A DNA stretch of 64,000 nucleotides from positions 682,001 to 746,000 of the forward strand of contig JALHMB010000001.1 in assembly GCA_022844275.1 (NCBI GenBank). Reading direction: 5' to 3'. Source of the DNA: Hyphomicrobiaceae bacterium. GTDB lineage: Bacteria; Pseudomonadota; Alphaproteobacteria; Rhizobiales; Hyphomicrobiaceae. Below are positions 10,476-20,227 of this stretch, one piece after another (position 1 is the first letter of the stretch; each line of letters opens with the position of its first letter). A model generated the notes under the pieces. The model did not search any database. It was not told where the DNA came from and was given only the letters and a program-made list of their open reading frames with translations. The translations under genes were made by a program, and so were the position numbers.

Positions 10476-10582
10476 CGAGCATTCCCTGCATCTCGGTTTG
10501 GATATTGTACACAGAATGCAAATACTGCATAGTACGTTTTGTGGGCGTGTTGCCTCCCACGGCGTCACAAGGGTGCATCGAA

Positions 10583-11371
10583 TTGCGGGTTCCAAGTACG
10601 GATATCGTCGTGACTGTCGGCGCCAACAGCATCGCAGTCGTCACACTCAACCGCCCTGCGAAGCGCAACGCCATCAGCCTCGCCATGTGGCGGGATCTCG
10701 AGAGCATCTATAAAGATCTGGCGAGCCGCGACGTCCGAGCGGTCATTCTCGCTGGTGCCGGCGGCAACTTCTGTGCGGGCGCCGATATCTCAGAATTTCC
10801 CACGGTGCGCGCCGACGCCGACGCAGGTCGCATCTATGAAGCGGCAGCAGAAGCCGCAACCCTCGCCATACGCGACTTCCCGCGCCCGACCATCGCGGCC
10901 ATCTCTGGTTACGGCGTCGGCGGCGGTTGCGGCCTCGCATTGAGCTGTGATTTCCGCGTAGCAGATGCCTCGGCCCGAATGGGGATCCCAGCCGCGCGTC
11001 TCGGCATCGTCTACAGCGTGCTCGACTGCAAGCTCCTCTATCGCCAGGTGGGGCTGGCTCATGCAAAGCGCGTTCTGTTCTCCGGCAAGTACTTCGGTCT
11101 CGTCGACTGCGTGGATATGGGGCTCGTGGATATCCAAGCGGATGGCGATGCCCTGTCGGCCGCTCACGCCCTCGCCGAAGAACTCATCACGGGGGCACCG
11201 CTATCTCAGGAGGGCGCGAAGTTCATCCTCGAAGCCATCGACGCTGGCGAAGCCGCAACGCGCGAGGCGGAGATCACTGCGCTGATCGACCGTTCAATGA
11301 ACAGCGCCGACTACCGCGAGGGCGGGCAGGCCTTCATCGAAAAGCGCAAGCCCGTATTCGTTGGGCGGTAA
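10583..11371 (+). CDS. Enoyl-CoA hydratase/isomerase family protein
   Basis: VTLNRPAKRNAISLAMW, AVILAGAGGNFCAGADISEF, GYGVGGGCGLALSCDFRVA; start uncertain (in-frame TTG 10583; track start 10415 looks too far upstream). Confidence 0.88.
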   Translation: MRVPSTDIVVTVGANSIAVVTLNRPAKRNAISLAMWRDLESIYKDLASRDVRAVILAGAGGNFCAGADISEFPTVRADADAGRIYEAAAEAATLAIRDFPRPTIAAISGYGVGGGCGLALSCDFRVADASARMGIPAARLGIVYSVLDCKLLYRQVGLAHAKRVLFSGKYFGLVDCVDMGLVDIQADGDALSAAHALAEELITGAPLSQEGAKFILEAIDAGEAATREAEITALIDRSMNSADYREGGQAFIEKRKPVFVGR

Positions 11372-11389
11372 TTCAAAGGAACACTTGGT

Positions 11390-13408
11390 ATGGCTTGGTT
11401 GGGTGTCGACGTCGGCGGGACATTCACGGATCTCGTGCTGTTCGATCAAGAAGCCGGCCGGCTCGAGGTCATAAAGACACCGTCGACGCCGAAAAATCAG
11501 GCTGATGGCATTCTGACGGGGATCGGAAAGCTGGGTATCGCGGCTTCCAGCCTACAGCGCTTCGCCCACGGCACCACTGTCGCAACGAACACCGCTCTGG
11601 AGCGCAACGGCTCCAAAATGGTCGTCCTGGTGACGCGCGGCCACAAGGATGTGCTGGTGGTCGGTCGCGGCAATCGCATGGCGATGTACAATATAAAGGC
11701 GCCGCCCCTTCAGCCGCTCATCCCACGTTCCCGCTGCATCGAGATCGATGAGCGTCTGCGCGTCGATGGCTCAGTATTGCGACCACTCGACGAGGCCCAA
11801 GTCGAGGCCGTCGCCGAGCAACTGGCCAATGATGGCGTCGAAGCCGTGGCCATCTGCTTTCTTCATGCTTACGCCAATCGCGACCATGAGCGTCGATGTG
11901 CCGAGATAATCTCTCGCAGACTTCCACAGTCGACCGTCACGTACTCGGCCGAGGTTCTCCCCGAGTACCGCGAGTACGAACGCTTCTCGACCACCGCGCT
12001 GAATGCCTACGTAGCGCCGCGCATGCGCAGTTATCTCGGCACCCTGCGCGGGAGGCTCAGCGAAGCGGGCATGACGTCTTCGCTCGCCATTATGACGTCG
12101 AATGGCGGCTCTCTGCCCGCGACGCGCGTGGAGGAGCTACCTGTCCTTTCCATGCTGTCCGGCCCAGCCGCTGGTGTCATCGCAGCCAGCCACATCGGTC
12201 GCGCCGCAGGATTCCCCTCTCTGATAACCTGCGACATGGGTGGCACGTCCTCGGACGTCTGCCTCCTGCGTGATGGCGACTATGGCATGACGACCGAGGG
12301 CCGCGTCGGCGCCTTCCCGGTAAAGATCCGACAAATCGACATCCATTCCATTGCCACGGCCGGCGGAAGCATCGCCAGTCTCGGGACTGGTGGCTTCCTG
12401 TCCGTCGGGCCGCGCTCTGCCGGCAGCTTTCCGGGGCCTGCGTGCTACGGCCGCGGCGGCACCGAGGCCACGGTCACCGACGCCAATGTCGTCCTTGGCC
12501 GGCTTGGTATCGAGCGGCCACTCGGTGGGCAGATCGTGCTCGATCGCGCAGCCTCCCTCGCTGTCGTGACGCGACTGGGCGAACAGCTCAATCTCAGTCC
12601 GCAGGCCATGGCCGAGGGCATACTGCGCATTGCGACGGTATCGCTGGCCGGTGCCATCAAGGAAATATCCGTCATGCGCGGCATTGATCCGCGTGACTTC
12701 GCTCTGCTTCCCTTCGGCGGCGGAGGCGCACTGCACGCTGCCGATGTCGCCGACGAGCTCGGCATGAAAACCATTCTGGTTCCCCCCTTCCCGGGCAACT
12801 TCTCGGCTCTCGGGCTGCTCATTGCGGACTTCAGGCGCGATCTCGTACGTACGCGCGTTTCGACCACGAGCACGACAACGATCTCCGACGTACGCGATGC
12901 CCTACAAGCACTCCTTCAGGACGCCGACGTCGAGTTGTCAAATGCCGGTTACGGCCCTGATCGCCGCCGCTCTGCAGCAAGTCTGGATATGCGCTACGCT
13001 GGGCAATCCTTCGAGTTATCCGTAGCCATAGTGCTTGACACCGCCGAGATGAGAAGCATCGAAGAGGCCTTCGAGAAGGTCTACACGGCGCGCTATGGCG
13101 GCACGATGCAGGCTGAGATCGAGATCGTCAGCTACCGTATTGCAGCCTGGGGCCTTTCGGAAAAACCAACGCTGCCGAGCATCGATGATGAGGGGCGCTC
13201 GCGGGAGGCAGCGGCTGTGCGCGTCTCCCCTATCGTTTTCGGCGGCGACACCCACGACACGCCCATCTTCAATCGGGATCTACTGCCACTTGGCGATCCA
13301 ATATCCGGCCCCGCTGTCATCGAGGAGGCCGGCTCATCGACAATTGTTCCCCCCGATTGGAATGTCTCACTCGATAGCACCGGCTGCCTCATCATGCGGC
13401 GAAACTGA
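11390..13408 (+). CDS. Hydantoinase/oxoprolinase subunit A (HyuA family)
   Basis: 672 aa, MAWLGVDVGGTFTDLVLFD; FAHGTTVATNTALER; DMGGTSSDVCLL; PFGGGGALHAADVADELG. Confidence 0.92.
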   Translation: MAWLGVDVGGTFTDLVLFDQEAGRLEVIKTPSTPKNQADGILTGIGKLGIAASSLQRFAHGTTVATNTALERNGSKMVVLVTRGHKDVLVVGRGNRMAMYNIKAPPLQPLIPRSRCIEIDERLRVDGSVLRPLDEAQVEAVAEQLANDGVEAVAICFLHAYANRDHERRCAEIISRRLPQSTVTYSAEVLPEYREYERFSTTALNAYVAPRMRSYLGTLRGRLSEAGMTSSLAIMTSNGGSLPATRVEELPVLSMLSGPAAGVIAASHIGRAAGFPSLITCDMGGTSSDVCLLRDGDYGMTTEGRVGAFPVKIRQIDIHSIATAGGSIASLGTGGFLSVGPRSAGSFPGPACYGRGGTEATVTDANVVLGRLGIERPLGGQIVLDRAASLAVVTRLGEQLNLSPQAMAEGILRIATVSLAGAIKEISVMRGIDPRDFALLPFGGGGALHAADVADELGMKTILVPPFPGNFSALGLLIADFRRDLVRTRVSTTSTTTISDVRDALQALLQDADVELSNAGYGPDRRRSAASLDMRYAGQSFELSVAIVLDTAEMRSIEEAFEKVYTARYGGTMQAEIEIVSYRIAAWGLSEKPTLPSIDDEGRSREAAAVRVSPIVFGGDTHDTPIFNRDLLPLGDPISGPAVIEEAGSSTIVPPDWNVSLDSTGCLIMRRN

Positions 13409-13419
13409 GGAACAAGCTC

Positions 13420-15474
13420 GTGGCCATCGACCCCATTACCCTCGAAGTTCTGACGCAGGCCTTGATCTCGACCGTCCGCGAGATGCGCGCAACTGTATGC
13501 CGCACGGCTAGTTCCGTCGCGATCTACGATGCGAAGGATTTCTCGTGCGGCCTCTTTGCGCCGGATAGCCAGGTCGTCGCTCAGTCGGAGGACATCGGCT
13601 CGCATGTTGTACCGCTACCCTGGTCGGTCCGCACCGCCATGGAGAAGCTCGGCGCAACGCTGCAGCCGGGGGACGTCATACTCGCCAACGATCCATACAC
13701 AGGCGGCACGCACCTCAATGACGTCACGGTCATCTACCCTGTGTTTCAAGGCGACAAGCTGATTTTCTTTCCTGCGGTGCGCGCACACTGGGCTGATGTC
13801 GGCGGCATGGTTCCAGGGAGCATGTCGGGCAAGGCTACGGAGATCTATCAGGAAGGCATTCGCATCCCACCCATCAAGATCATCGAAGGTGGGCGTGTGA
13901 ATGAAGCAGCGCAGGAGCTGCTTCTCGCGAACATGCGCGTGCCCGAAGAGCGGCTCGGAGATCTGAATGCGAGTTTCGCCGCCTGTCGCGTTGCCGAGAA
14001 GCGCATCCACGAGATCTGCGCACGCTACGGCATTGATCAGCTTCTCGAAGCCGTTCGCCTGGATCTCGACCGTGCTGAAGCGCGCATGCGGGCCTGCATC
14101 TCCGCACTTCCCGACGGCACATTCTTCTACGAGGACTATCTCGAAACATTCATGGGAGGAAAGTTCGAACCCCTCCTCATGCAGCTCGCCCTCACGATCG
14201 ACGGCGATCGCATGATCGCGGACTTCACTGGAACAGCCCCACAGGTGCCGTTTCCAGTAAACTCAACGGCCTCTGTTTCGGCTGCATCGGTCTTCATCAC
14301 TGTGAAATCCGTCTTCGATCCGCAAGCGCCGCTCAACCAGGGCTCGTTCCGCCCTATCGAGGTGATTGCGCCACCGGGTACCATTGTCAACGTCCAGCGC
14401 CCAGCGCCCGCCGGTTCACACGGCGAGATACGCAAGCGCGTGATTGCCACGATGGTCGGCGCGCTCTCGCAGGTCGTGCCCGATCGCGTCGCCGGCGATA
14501 CTTGCCGGACCTCGTTCCACAATCTCCTCGGCGGCCTCGATACACGCACAGGCCGGGAGTGGGTGCACTACGAATGGTCCGCCGGAGGCAACGGCGGATT
14601 TGCAGAGAACGATGGACCAAGCGCGATGGCCCCCATCGACTGGGGCGATCTCGTAACTGTTCAATCCTCGGAAGTGCTCGAGCTGCGGATGCCCCTGCTT
14701 GTCGAGACGTCGCGCCTCGCCACCGACTCCGGCGGCGCAGGACGCAACCGCGGGGGGCTTTCCATGCAGCGCACTCTACGCGTGCTGGCGCCGGATACGC
14801 GCTACTCGCTTCTCTCTGATGGTGCGATCGTTCCGGCATTCGGCGTGCTCGGCGGCCTTGCGGGGTTTCCCGTCGGCTCCTGGATCGATCGCGAGGGAGA
14901 GGTCGAGAACTTCGACACGCCAGGCAAAGTCGCAGGCCATCCAGTGGAGCTGGGAGCCGCCGTTGTCATTCGTTCCGCGGGAGGTGGTGGCTACGGGGAT
15001 CCCACCGAGCGTGATCCCGCACGCGTCGCCGAGGATGTTCGCGAGGGTTATGTCTCGAACGCCGCAGCACATCAGCTCTATGGCGTCGTGCTCGACAAGG
15101 CAGGTGAACCCGACGCAGAGGCAACTGCGGCGCTGCGCAAGCGTCTGAAAGAAAGTCGCTTCAAGCTCGTAGCCGTTGACGATGCTTCGAGCTTCGAAGC
15201 CGGCAGCGTCAGTCGTCGGCGCATTGCCCGCATCAATCCCGCGGATGCCATCGAGGCGCGGCTCAACGAAGATGATGTGATCGAGATGGATGCGCGCAAG
15301 GCTGCGCCGCTTCGAGCTTGGTTGCGCATAGATCCCAAAGTCGTACGCGGCACACTGCCGATCGATGCGCATGGACTGATCATACTCAAAAGCCGGCTTG
15401 GTGATGAGCTGGAGCTCCGCGCCGTGCTGACGTCGGTACACCCACGTGCCGTCCTCGCGACAGCAGCGGAGTAG
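13420..15474 (+). CDS. Hydantoinase B/oxoprolinase family protein with C-terminal extension
   Basis: GTG start; DPITLEVLTQALISTVREMRATVCRTASS; SGGAGRNRGG; GGGGYGDPTERDP; extra C-terminus of ~100 aa compared with the second copy. Confidence 0.9.
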   Translation: MAIDPITLEVLTQALISTVREMRATVCRTASSVAIYDAKDFSCGLFAPDSQVVAQSEDIGSHVVPLPWSVRTAMEKLGATLQPGDVILANDPYTGGTHLNDVTVIYPVFQGDKLIFFPAVRAHWADVGGMVPGSMSGKATEIYQEGIRIPPIKIIEGGRVNEAAQELLLANMRVPEERLGDLNASFAACRVAEKRIHEICARYGIDQLLEAVRLDLDRAEARMRACISALPDGTFFYEDYLETFMGGKFEPLLMQLALTIDGDRMIADFTGTAPQVPFPVNSTASVSAASVFITVKSVFDPQAPLNQGSFRPIEVIAPPGTIVNVQRPAPAGSHGEIRKRVIATMVGALSQVVPDRVAGDTCRTSFHNLLGGLDTRTGREWVHYEWSAGGNGGFAENDGPSAMAPIDWGDLVTVQSSEVLELRMPLLVETSRLATDSGGAGRNRGGLSMQRTLRVLAPDTRYSLLSDGAIVPAFGVLGGLAGFPVGSWIDREGEVENFDTPGKVAGHPVELGAAVVIRSAGGGGYGDPTERDPARVAEDVREGYVSNAAAHQLYGVVLDKAGEPDAEATAALRKRLKESRFKLVAVDDASSFEAGSVSRRRIARINPADAIEARLNEDDVIEMDARKAAPLRAWLRIDPKVVRGTLPIDAHGLIILKSRLGDELELRAVLTSVHPRAVLATAAE

Positions 15475-15476
15475 CA

Positions 15477-16394
15477 ATGGGCGCGGTACTCGTCACTGGT
15501 GTCTCAGGGATGATCGGCCGAGCCGTCGTCGAGCGCCTCGTGCGCGAAAGGCGCTCTGTCGTCGCCATGGATCGCGCCATTCCTGCGGGCCTTCCTGTGC
15601 CCGCCTTGGTGCAAGAGCTGCCCGACGCCAATAAATGGTACGAGGCCATAGTCAAATACGACGTGACGCATGTCGTGCACGCCGGCAGCATCTCCGGTCC
15701 CATGGTGCTCGAAGGAGCGCCGCGGCGCCTGGCGGACATCAATCTGGTCGGCTTCTTGGATCTCCTCGAGGCGGCGCGCATCCATAAACTGACCCGAATT
15801 GTCTGGTTCTCGTCAGTCATGGCCTATGGCGAGCGCGCCGACCTCTCGCCTGTGCCGGAGGACACGCCCCTACAGCCCACAACCGTCTACGGCGCGACAA
15901 AGGCCGCGGGAGAAGCACTACTGCGAGCTTATCGCGCGGAATACGGCTTGGACGGCGTCGCCTTGCGCGTAGCCTCCTGCTATGGGCCGGGGCGCACGAC
16001 ATCGTGTCTCATTCGACGTCTCGTCGAGGATGGCCTCGCAGGTCGCACGACTCCAGTGCGCGAGAACGCTCGCCATACGCGCCAGCATATTTTTATCGAT
16101 GACGTGGTCGCGGCGACGTTTGCCGCACTCGACGCTCCCGAGCCCCTGCCGCAAGTTGCTTATAATATCGGCCCGGGCAGGTCGCAGTCGCTCGACGAGA
16201 TCGTCGCCGAAGTCCGCAAAGCCGTACCTTTTGCTGCGTTGACCGTGCGCGATGACGGCTTTGCCTGGAATACATTCGGCCTCGGCCCCATCACAATCAG
16301 CGCAGCACGTCAGGACCTCGGCTTCGAGCCGGCAACGGGCATCGCCGCGGGGGCCGAAGCGACGCGGCGATGGCTGGCGGAGCGTATCCCATGA
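15477..16394 (+). CDS. NAD-dependent epimerase/dehydratase family protein
   Basis: GVSGMIGRAVVERL Rossmann motif; VYGATKAAGE (YxxxK). Confidence 0.9.
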   Translation: MGAVLVTGVSGMIGRAVVERLVRERRSVVAMDRAIPAGLPVPALVQELPDANKWYEAIVKYDVTHVVHAGSISGPMVLEGAPRRLADINLVGFLDLLEAARIHKLTRIVWFSSVMAYGERADLSPVPEDTPLQPTTVYGATKAAGEALLRAYRAEYGLDGVALRVASCYGPGRTTSCLIRRLVEDGLAGRTTPVRENARHTRQHIFIDDVVAATFAALDAPEPLPQVAYNIGPGRSQSLDEIVAEVRKAVPFAALTVRDDGFAWNTFGLGPITISAARQDLGFEPATGIAAGAEATRRWLAERIP

Positions 16395-17134
16395 GCAAGC
16401 TCACGCAGGATCTGGACTTCTCTGGTCGCAGGGTCCTCGTGACCGGTGCTGCCAACGGATTTGGCGAGGCGATCGCAGAGTTGTTTGCGGCCCACGGCGC
16501 CACGCTCGTATTGGCGGATCGCGAAGCCGATGCTCTCAGCGAGGTAGCAGCGCGGCTCGGCGCGACGGCACACGTTTACGATCAATCGGACATCGCTTCG
16601 ATTGACGCATTGGCCGCTACGGCAGGCGACATTGATGTGCTGATCAACAACGCAGGCATTCTCATTGCGAAGCCGCTGCTCGAAACATCGATCGAAGAGA
16701 TACGCCAGCTCGTCGACGTCGATTTTGTCGGCGGGGTGCGTCTCATTCAGCTCATCGGGCGGGGGATGGTCGAGCGCCGCCGCGGCGTGGTGCTTTCGAT
16801 CGGCTCGCAAACGGCCTTCTGTGGTGGGGAGAACCGCAGCATTTATGCCGCCAGCAAGGCAGCCATTTCGCAAGTCACGCGATCCGTTTCCGTCGAGTGG
16901 GGACCGTTCGGCGTGCGCGTTCTATGCCTCGCGCCGGGCCGCTCCATCACGCGAATGACACAGGAAACGGCGAGCCCAGGATACACGGGCGATCGCGGCC
17001 TGTCGCGCGTGCCCCTCGGTCGATGGGGCACGACAGCCGAGATCGCAAAGATGGTACTATTTCTGACGTCCGACGCTGCATCCTACGTTACAGGAGAAAC
17101 AGTCATCGCTGATGGTGGGTTTGTCCTCGGATAA
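16391..17134 (+). CDS. SDR family NAD(P)-dependent oxidoreductase
   Basis: VTGAANGFGEAIA; LINNAG; YAASKAAISQ; ATG at 16391 overlaps the previous stop. Confidence 0.92.
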   Translation: MSKLTQDLDFSGRRVLVTGAANGFGEAIAELFAAHGATLVLADREADALSEVAARLGATAHVYDQSDIASIDALAATAGDIDVLINNAGILIAKPLLETSIEEIRQLVDVDFVGGVRLIQLIGRGMVERRRGVVLSIGSQTAFCGGENRSIYAASKAAISQVTRSVSVEWGPFGVRVLCLAPGRSITRMTQETASPGYTGDRGLSRVPLGRWGTTAEIAKMVLFLTSDAASYVTGETVIADGGFVLG

Positions 17135-17165
17135 AGCCCCCCCAATTCATGGAACTTGAGTCTCT

Positions 17166-17891
17166 ATGACTGCACCACGAACGTCCTTCAAGCTTCCGAC
17201 CGGCATCGGTACCGAGGTGGCGCGCGCATTCTCGGACTACATCGTGTTTCTGAAGTGGGAGCCCGGGAAAAGGCTCATCGAGGAGAACCTCTGCGCCGAG
17301 TTCGGCGTCAGCCGCTCTCCCGTGCGCGAAGCCTTCCACATATTGGAAGCGGATGGTTTGATCGTTCGAACGGCACGACGAGGTGTCCGCGTAACACCAA
17401 TGAGCCAGCAGGATCTTGCGGAGGTCTACAAGTGCCGCGCGGCCCTGGCAGGGCTCGCAGCAGGTGAAGCCGCGAAAGTGGCCGACGATGCCACGCTGGC
17501 ACAGCTTCAGGCGCTGTGGTCGAAGATGAGCAGTGCCATGGCGGCGGGCAAGGTTATGCCCTTCTTCAATCACAACGTCGCGTTTACGCGCGGTCTCTAC
17601 GCCGCCTCCGCTAATGTCACGCTGATACGCGTCATTGCCGGCCTCGAGAAACAAGCGTTGCGATATCGCTACTTCGCCCACCGGCATTCGCGGGAAATGC
17701 TCGAGGTATCACTCAAGGGACATGGTGATGTTCTCGAGGCGCTTCTCACGCGCAAGTCTGCTCTTGCGCAGCGGCGCGCCAACCAGCTCATGAACGACAC
17801 TCACGAAGTGATTTCACGCATTCTAGCCGCAAGCGATCTCTCCGGAGCTTTGGGACCGGCAGACGCTCTCGCGGACGCGGATGAGGAATGA
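17166..17891 (+). CDS. GntR family (FCD) transcriptional regulator
   Basis: Winged HTH EENLCAEFGVSRSPVREAFHILEADGLI and FCD-like C-terminus. Confidence 0.9.
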   Translation: MTAPRTSFKLPTGIGTEVARAFSDYIVFLKWEPGKRLIEENLCAEFGVSRSPVREAFHILEADGLIVRTARRGVRVTPMSQQDLAEVYKCRAALAGLAAGEAAKVADDATLAQLQALWSKMSSAMAAGKVMPFFNHNVAFTRGLYAASANVTLIRVIAGLEKQALRYRYFAHRHSREMLEVSLKGHGDVLEALLTRKSALAQRRANQLMNDTHEVISRILAASDLSGALGPADALADADEE

Positions 17892-17919
17892 GACCTACTA
17901 GGACGAGGAGCACCTAACA

Positions 17920-18804
17920 ATGGCCTACGCGACTGCTGAAGATGGAGCCCGCCTCTACTTCGAGGAAACGGGTTCGGGCGAGACCGTAATCTTCGTCCAC
18001 GAGTTTGCCGGCGACATGCGGAGCTGGGAGCCGCAGATGCGCCACTTCGGCCGCATGTACCGCTGCATCTCATACAATGCGCGCGGTTATCCTCCGTCCG
18101 ATGTACCGGACAGCCCGACGTCATACTCGCAGGCTCGTGCCGCGGATGACATCAAAGCCGTTCTCGACGCGGTCGGCGTCCAGAAGGCTCATATCGTCGG
18201 CCTCTCCATGGGCGGCTTTGCGACGCTCCATTTCGGCTTTCGCCATGCCGCGAGCGCCAAGTCCCTGTGCGTCGGCGGCTGCGGTTATGGTGCGGAGCCG
18301 GACCAGCGCGAACGCTTCAAGGCTGAGGCGAACACCATCGCGGATTTCCTCACGTCCGCTGGAATGGAAAAGTTTGCCGAGGCCTATGCCTATGGCCCGA
18401 CGCGCGTCCAGTTCGAGAACAAAGACCCGCGCGGCTTCGCCGAGTTCAAGAAAATGCTCGGCGAGCACTCAGCCAAGGGCTCGGCCAACACGCAGCTTGG
18501 TGTGCAGCGCGAACGCCCCTCGCTTTACTCCCTCGTCGAGGACATGAAGAAGCTCACTGTGCCAACACTTATCATTACAGGCGACGAAGATTGGCCCTGC
18601 TTGTTGCCCGGTATTCTCATGAAGCAGAACATTCCCTCGGCAGCGCTGGCCGTCATGCCCAATGCCGGCCACACGATCAACCTCGAGGATCCGGACGAGT
18701 TCAATCGGATTGTGGGGAGCTTCCTGGCACAGGTCGAAAGCGGCCGTTGGCCCAATCGAGATCCACGCGCGGTAACGGCATCGATCACGGGCATGAAGAC
18801 CTGA
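17920..18804 (+). CDS. Alpha/beta hydrolase
   Basis: GSGETVIFVHEFAGD; nucleophile elbow GLSMGG; C-terminal NAGHTINLEDPDEFN. Confidence 0.9.
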   Translation: MAYATAEDGARLYFEETGSGETVIFVHEFAGDMRSWEPQMRHFGRMYRCISYNARGYPPSDVPDSPTSYSQARAADDIKAVLDAVGVQKAHIVGLSMGGFATLHFGFRHAASAKSLCVGGCGYGAEPDQRERFKAEANTIADFLTSAGMEKFAEAYAYGPTRVQFENKDPRGFAEFKKMLGEHSAKGSANTQLGVQRERPSLYSLVEDMKKLTVPTLIITGDEDWPCLLPGILMKQNIPSAALAVMPNAGHTINLEDPDEFNRIVGSFLAQVESGRWPNRDPRAVTASITGMKT

Positions 18805-18864
18805 TACGCACGCGTCGATCGGGATGCACATTCTCATGTGCCTCTCGATCGTCGCCCTGCCGCC

Positions 18865-20187
18865 TCAAAAGGCGAATAGGTTCTCCTTCAATGTGCTTCC
18901 GCTGTAGCTCGTTCTGGCCAAGCCGCGCCGCTGAAGGATCGGCATGAGTTTCGAGGCGACTTCCGTCAGATAGTAGATATCGCCGACCGTTCCACCAGGC
19001 CCAGCCGGGCGGAAGTGAAAGCCGTCGGCGCCACTCTCTTTTGCAGTTCGCTCGATGATGTCCGCGCACTGCTCGGGCGTACCGCAGATGGGATAGGTCT
19101 CGGACATGCCCTCATGGCGAGCGATGTCGCGTAGCGTCATGTGCTTGTTCGACTGAGTGTGCTGCAACAGCTTTCCGATCATGCCAGTCACGGGAAGGTC
19201 CGGAGGCAGCGGCTTGTCGAGATCAAATTTGGAGAGATCGATGTTGAGCGTGTCGGAGAGATAGCTTAGCCCCGCCTCCACGCTGGACTTCTCATAATTG
19301 CGCTGCCAGACTTCCTTCGCCGTCTGCTCGGTATCGCCCATGACGGGCTTGATCGCGAAGAAGATCTTGCAGCTCGCGGGATCGCGACCTGCCTTTTCGA
19401 GAGCGCCTCTGAACTGCGCCACGTACGATTTCATATCGGCCAGCGTGTTCTTGTGCGCGATGACCATATCCGCGTTCGCCGCAGAAAATTCCTGACCGCG
19501 ATTTGAGGTTCCGGCCTGGACGATGACGGGCTGACCTTGAGGCGTTGCCGGCACGTTCAGTGGTCCACGCGACTTGTAGTACTTGCCGGAGAAGTTTATC
19601 GGCTTAACCTTGGACGGATCTGCAAAGACATTACTCTCGCGATCCTGTATGAGGGCATCCCGGTCCCAGCTCGCCCAGAGCTTGCGCACGACATCGATGT
19701 ACTCGTCGGCGATATCATAGCGCTCGTCGTGGGGCGGAAGAGTATCCTGACCGTAGTTCTGTGCGACGGCATTGCTCACCGACGTCACTACATTCCATGC
19801 TGTCCGCCCCGCACTGAGCTGATCCAGCGTAGCAATCTGACGTGCGAGCAGGAAAGGCGGATACGCGCTCGTGGAAAGCGTCGCGCCGAGACCGATGTGC
19901 TTCGTAACCGCGCCCATCATCGCCAGGATCGGCGTCGGATCCATGTGGATATCGAAGCCATTGCGGACATAGAAATCGTTGTTGCCCCCGTAAGCGGTCG
20001 GTACAGCGGCCTTGTCGGCGACCAAGACCATGTCCATGAATGCACGCTCAGCGATCCGGGCGACCTCCATATAGAGATCCCCGCGCCGCCAGTCGTACAA
20101 GGACCCTGCCTGGGTGTTCCACGCGTGCGCGCCAGCACAGCCGAACCACGCAAAGTGAATCATCTTCGTCTTATCGGACTTCGGCAT
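18865..20187 (-). CDS. LLM class flavin-dependent oxidoreductase (NtaA/SnaA/DszA-like)
   Basis: IATLDQLSAGRTAWNVVTSVSNAVAQNYGQ; QGQPVIVQAGTSNRGQEFSA. Confidence 0.9.
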   Translation of the reverse strand: MPKSDKTKMIHFAWFGCAGAHAWNTQAGSLYDWRRGDLYMEVARIAERAFMDMVLVADKAAVPTAYGGNNDFYVRNGFDIHMDPTPILAMMGAVTKHIGLGATLSTSAYPPFLLARQIATLDQLSAGRTAWNVVTSVSNAVAQNYGQDTLPPHDERYDIADEYIDVVRKLWASWDRDALIQDRESNVFADPSKVKPINFSGKYYKSRGPLNVPATPQGQPVIVQAGTSNRGQEFSAANADMVIAHKNTLADMKSYVAQFRGALEKAGRDPASCKIFFAIKPVMGDTEQTAKEVWQRNYEKSSVEAGLSYLSDTLNIDLSKFDLDKPLPPDLPVTGMIGKLLQHTQSNKHMTLRDIARHEGMSETYPICGTPEQCADIIERTAKESGADGFHFRPAGPGGTVGDIYYLTEVASKLMPILQRRGLARTSYSGSTLKENLFAF

Positions 20188-20227
20188 CCTCGCCGTCCTT
20201 CGCTCAGTGTCTGCGTTGTGTCACAAC

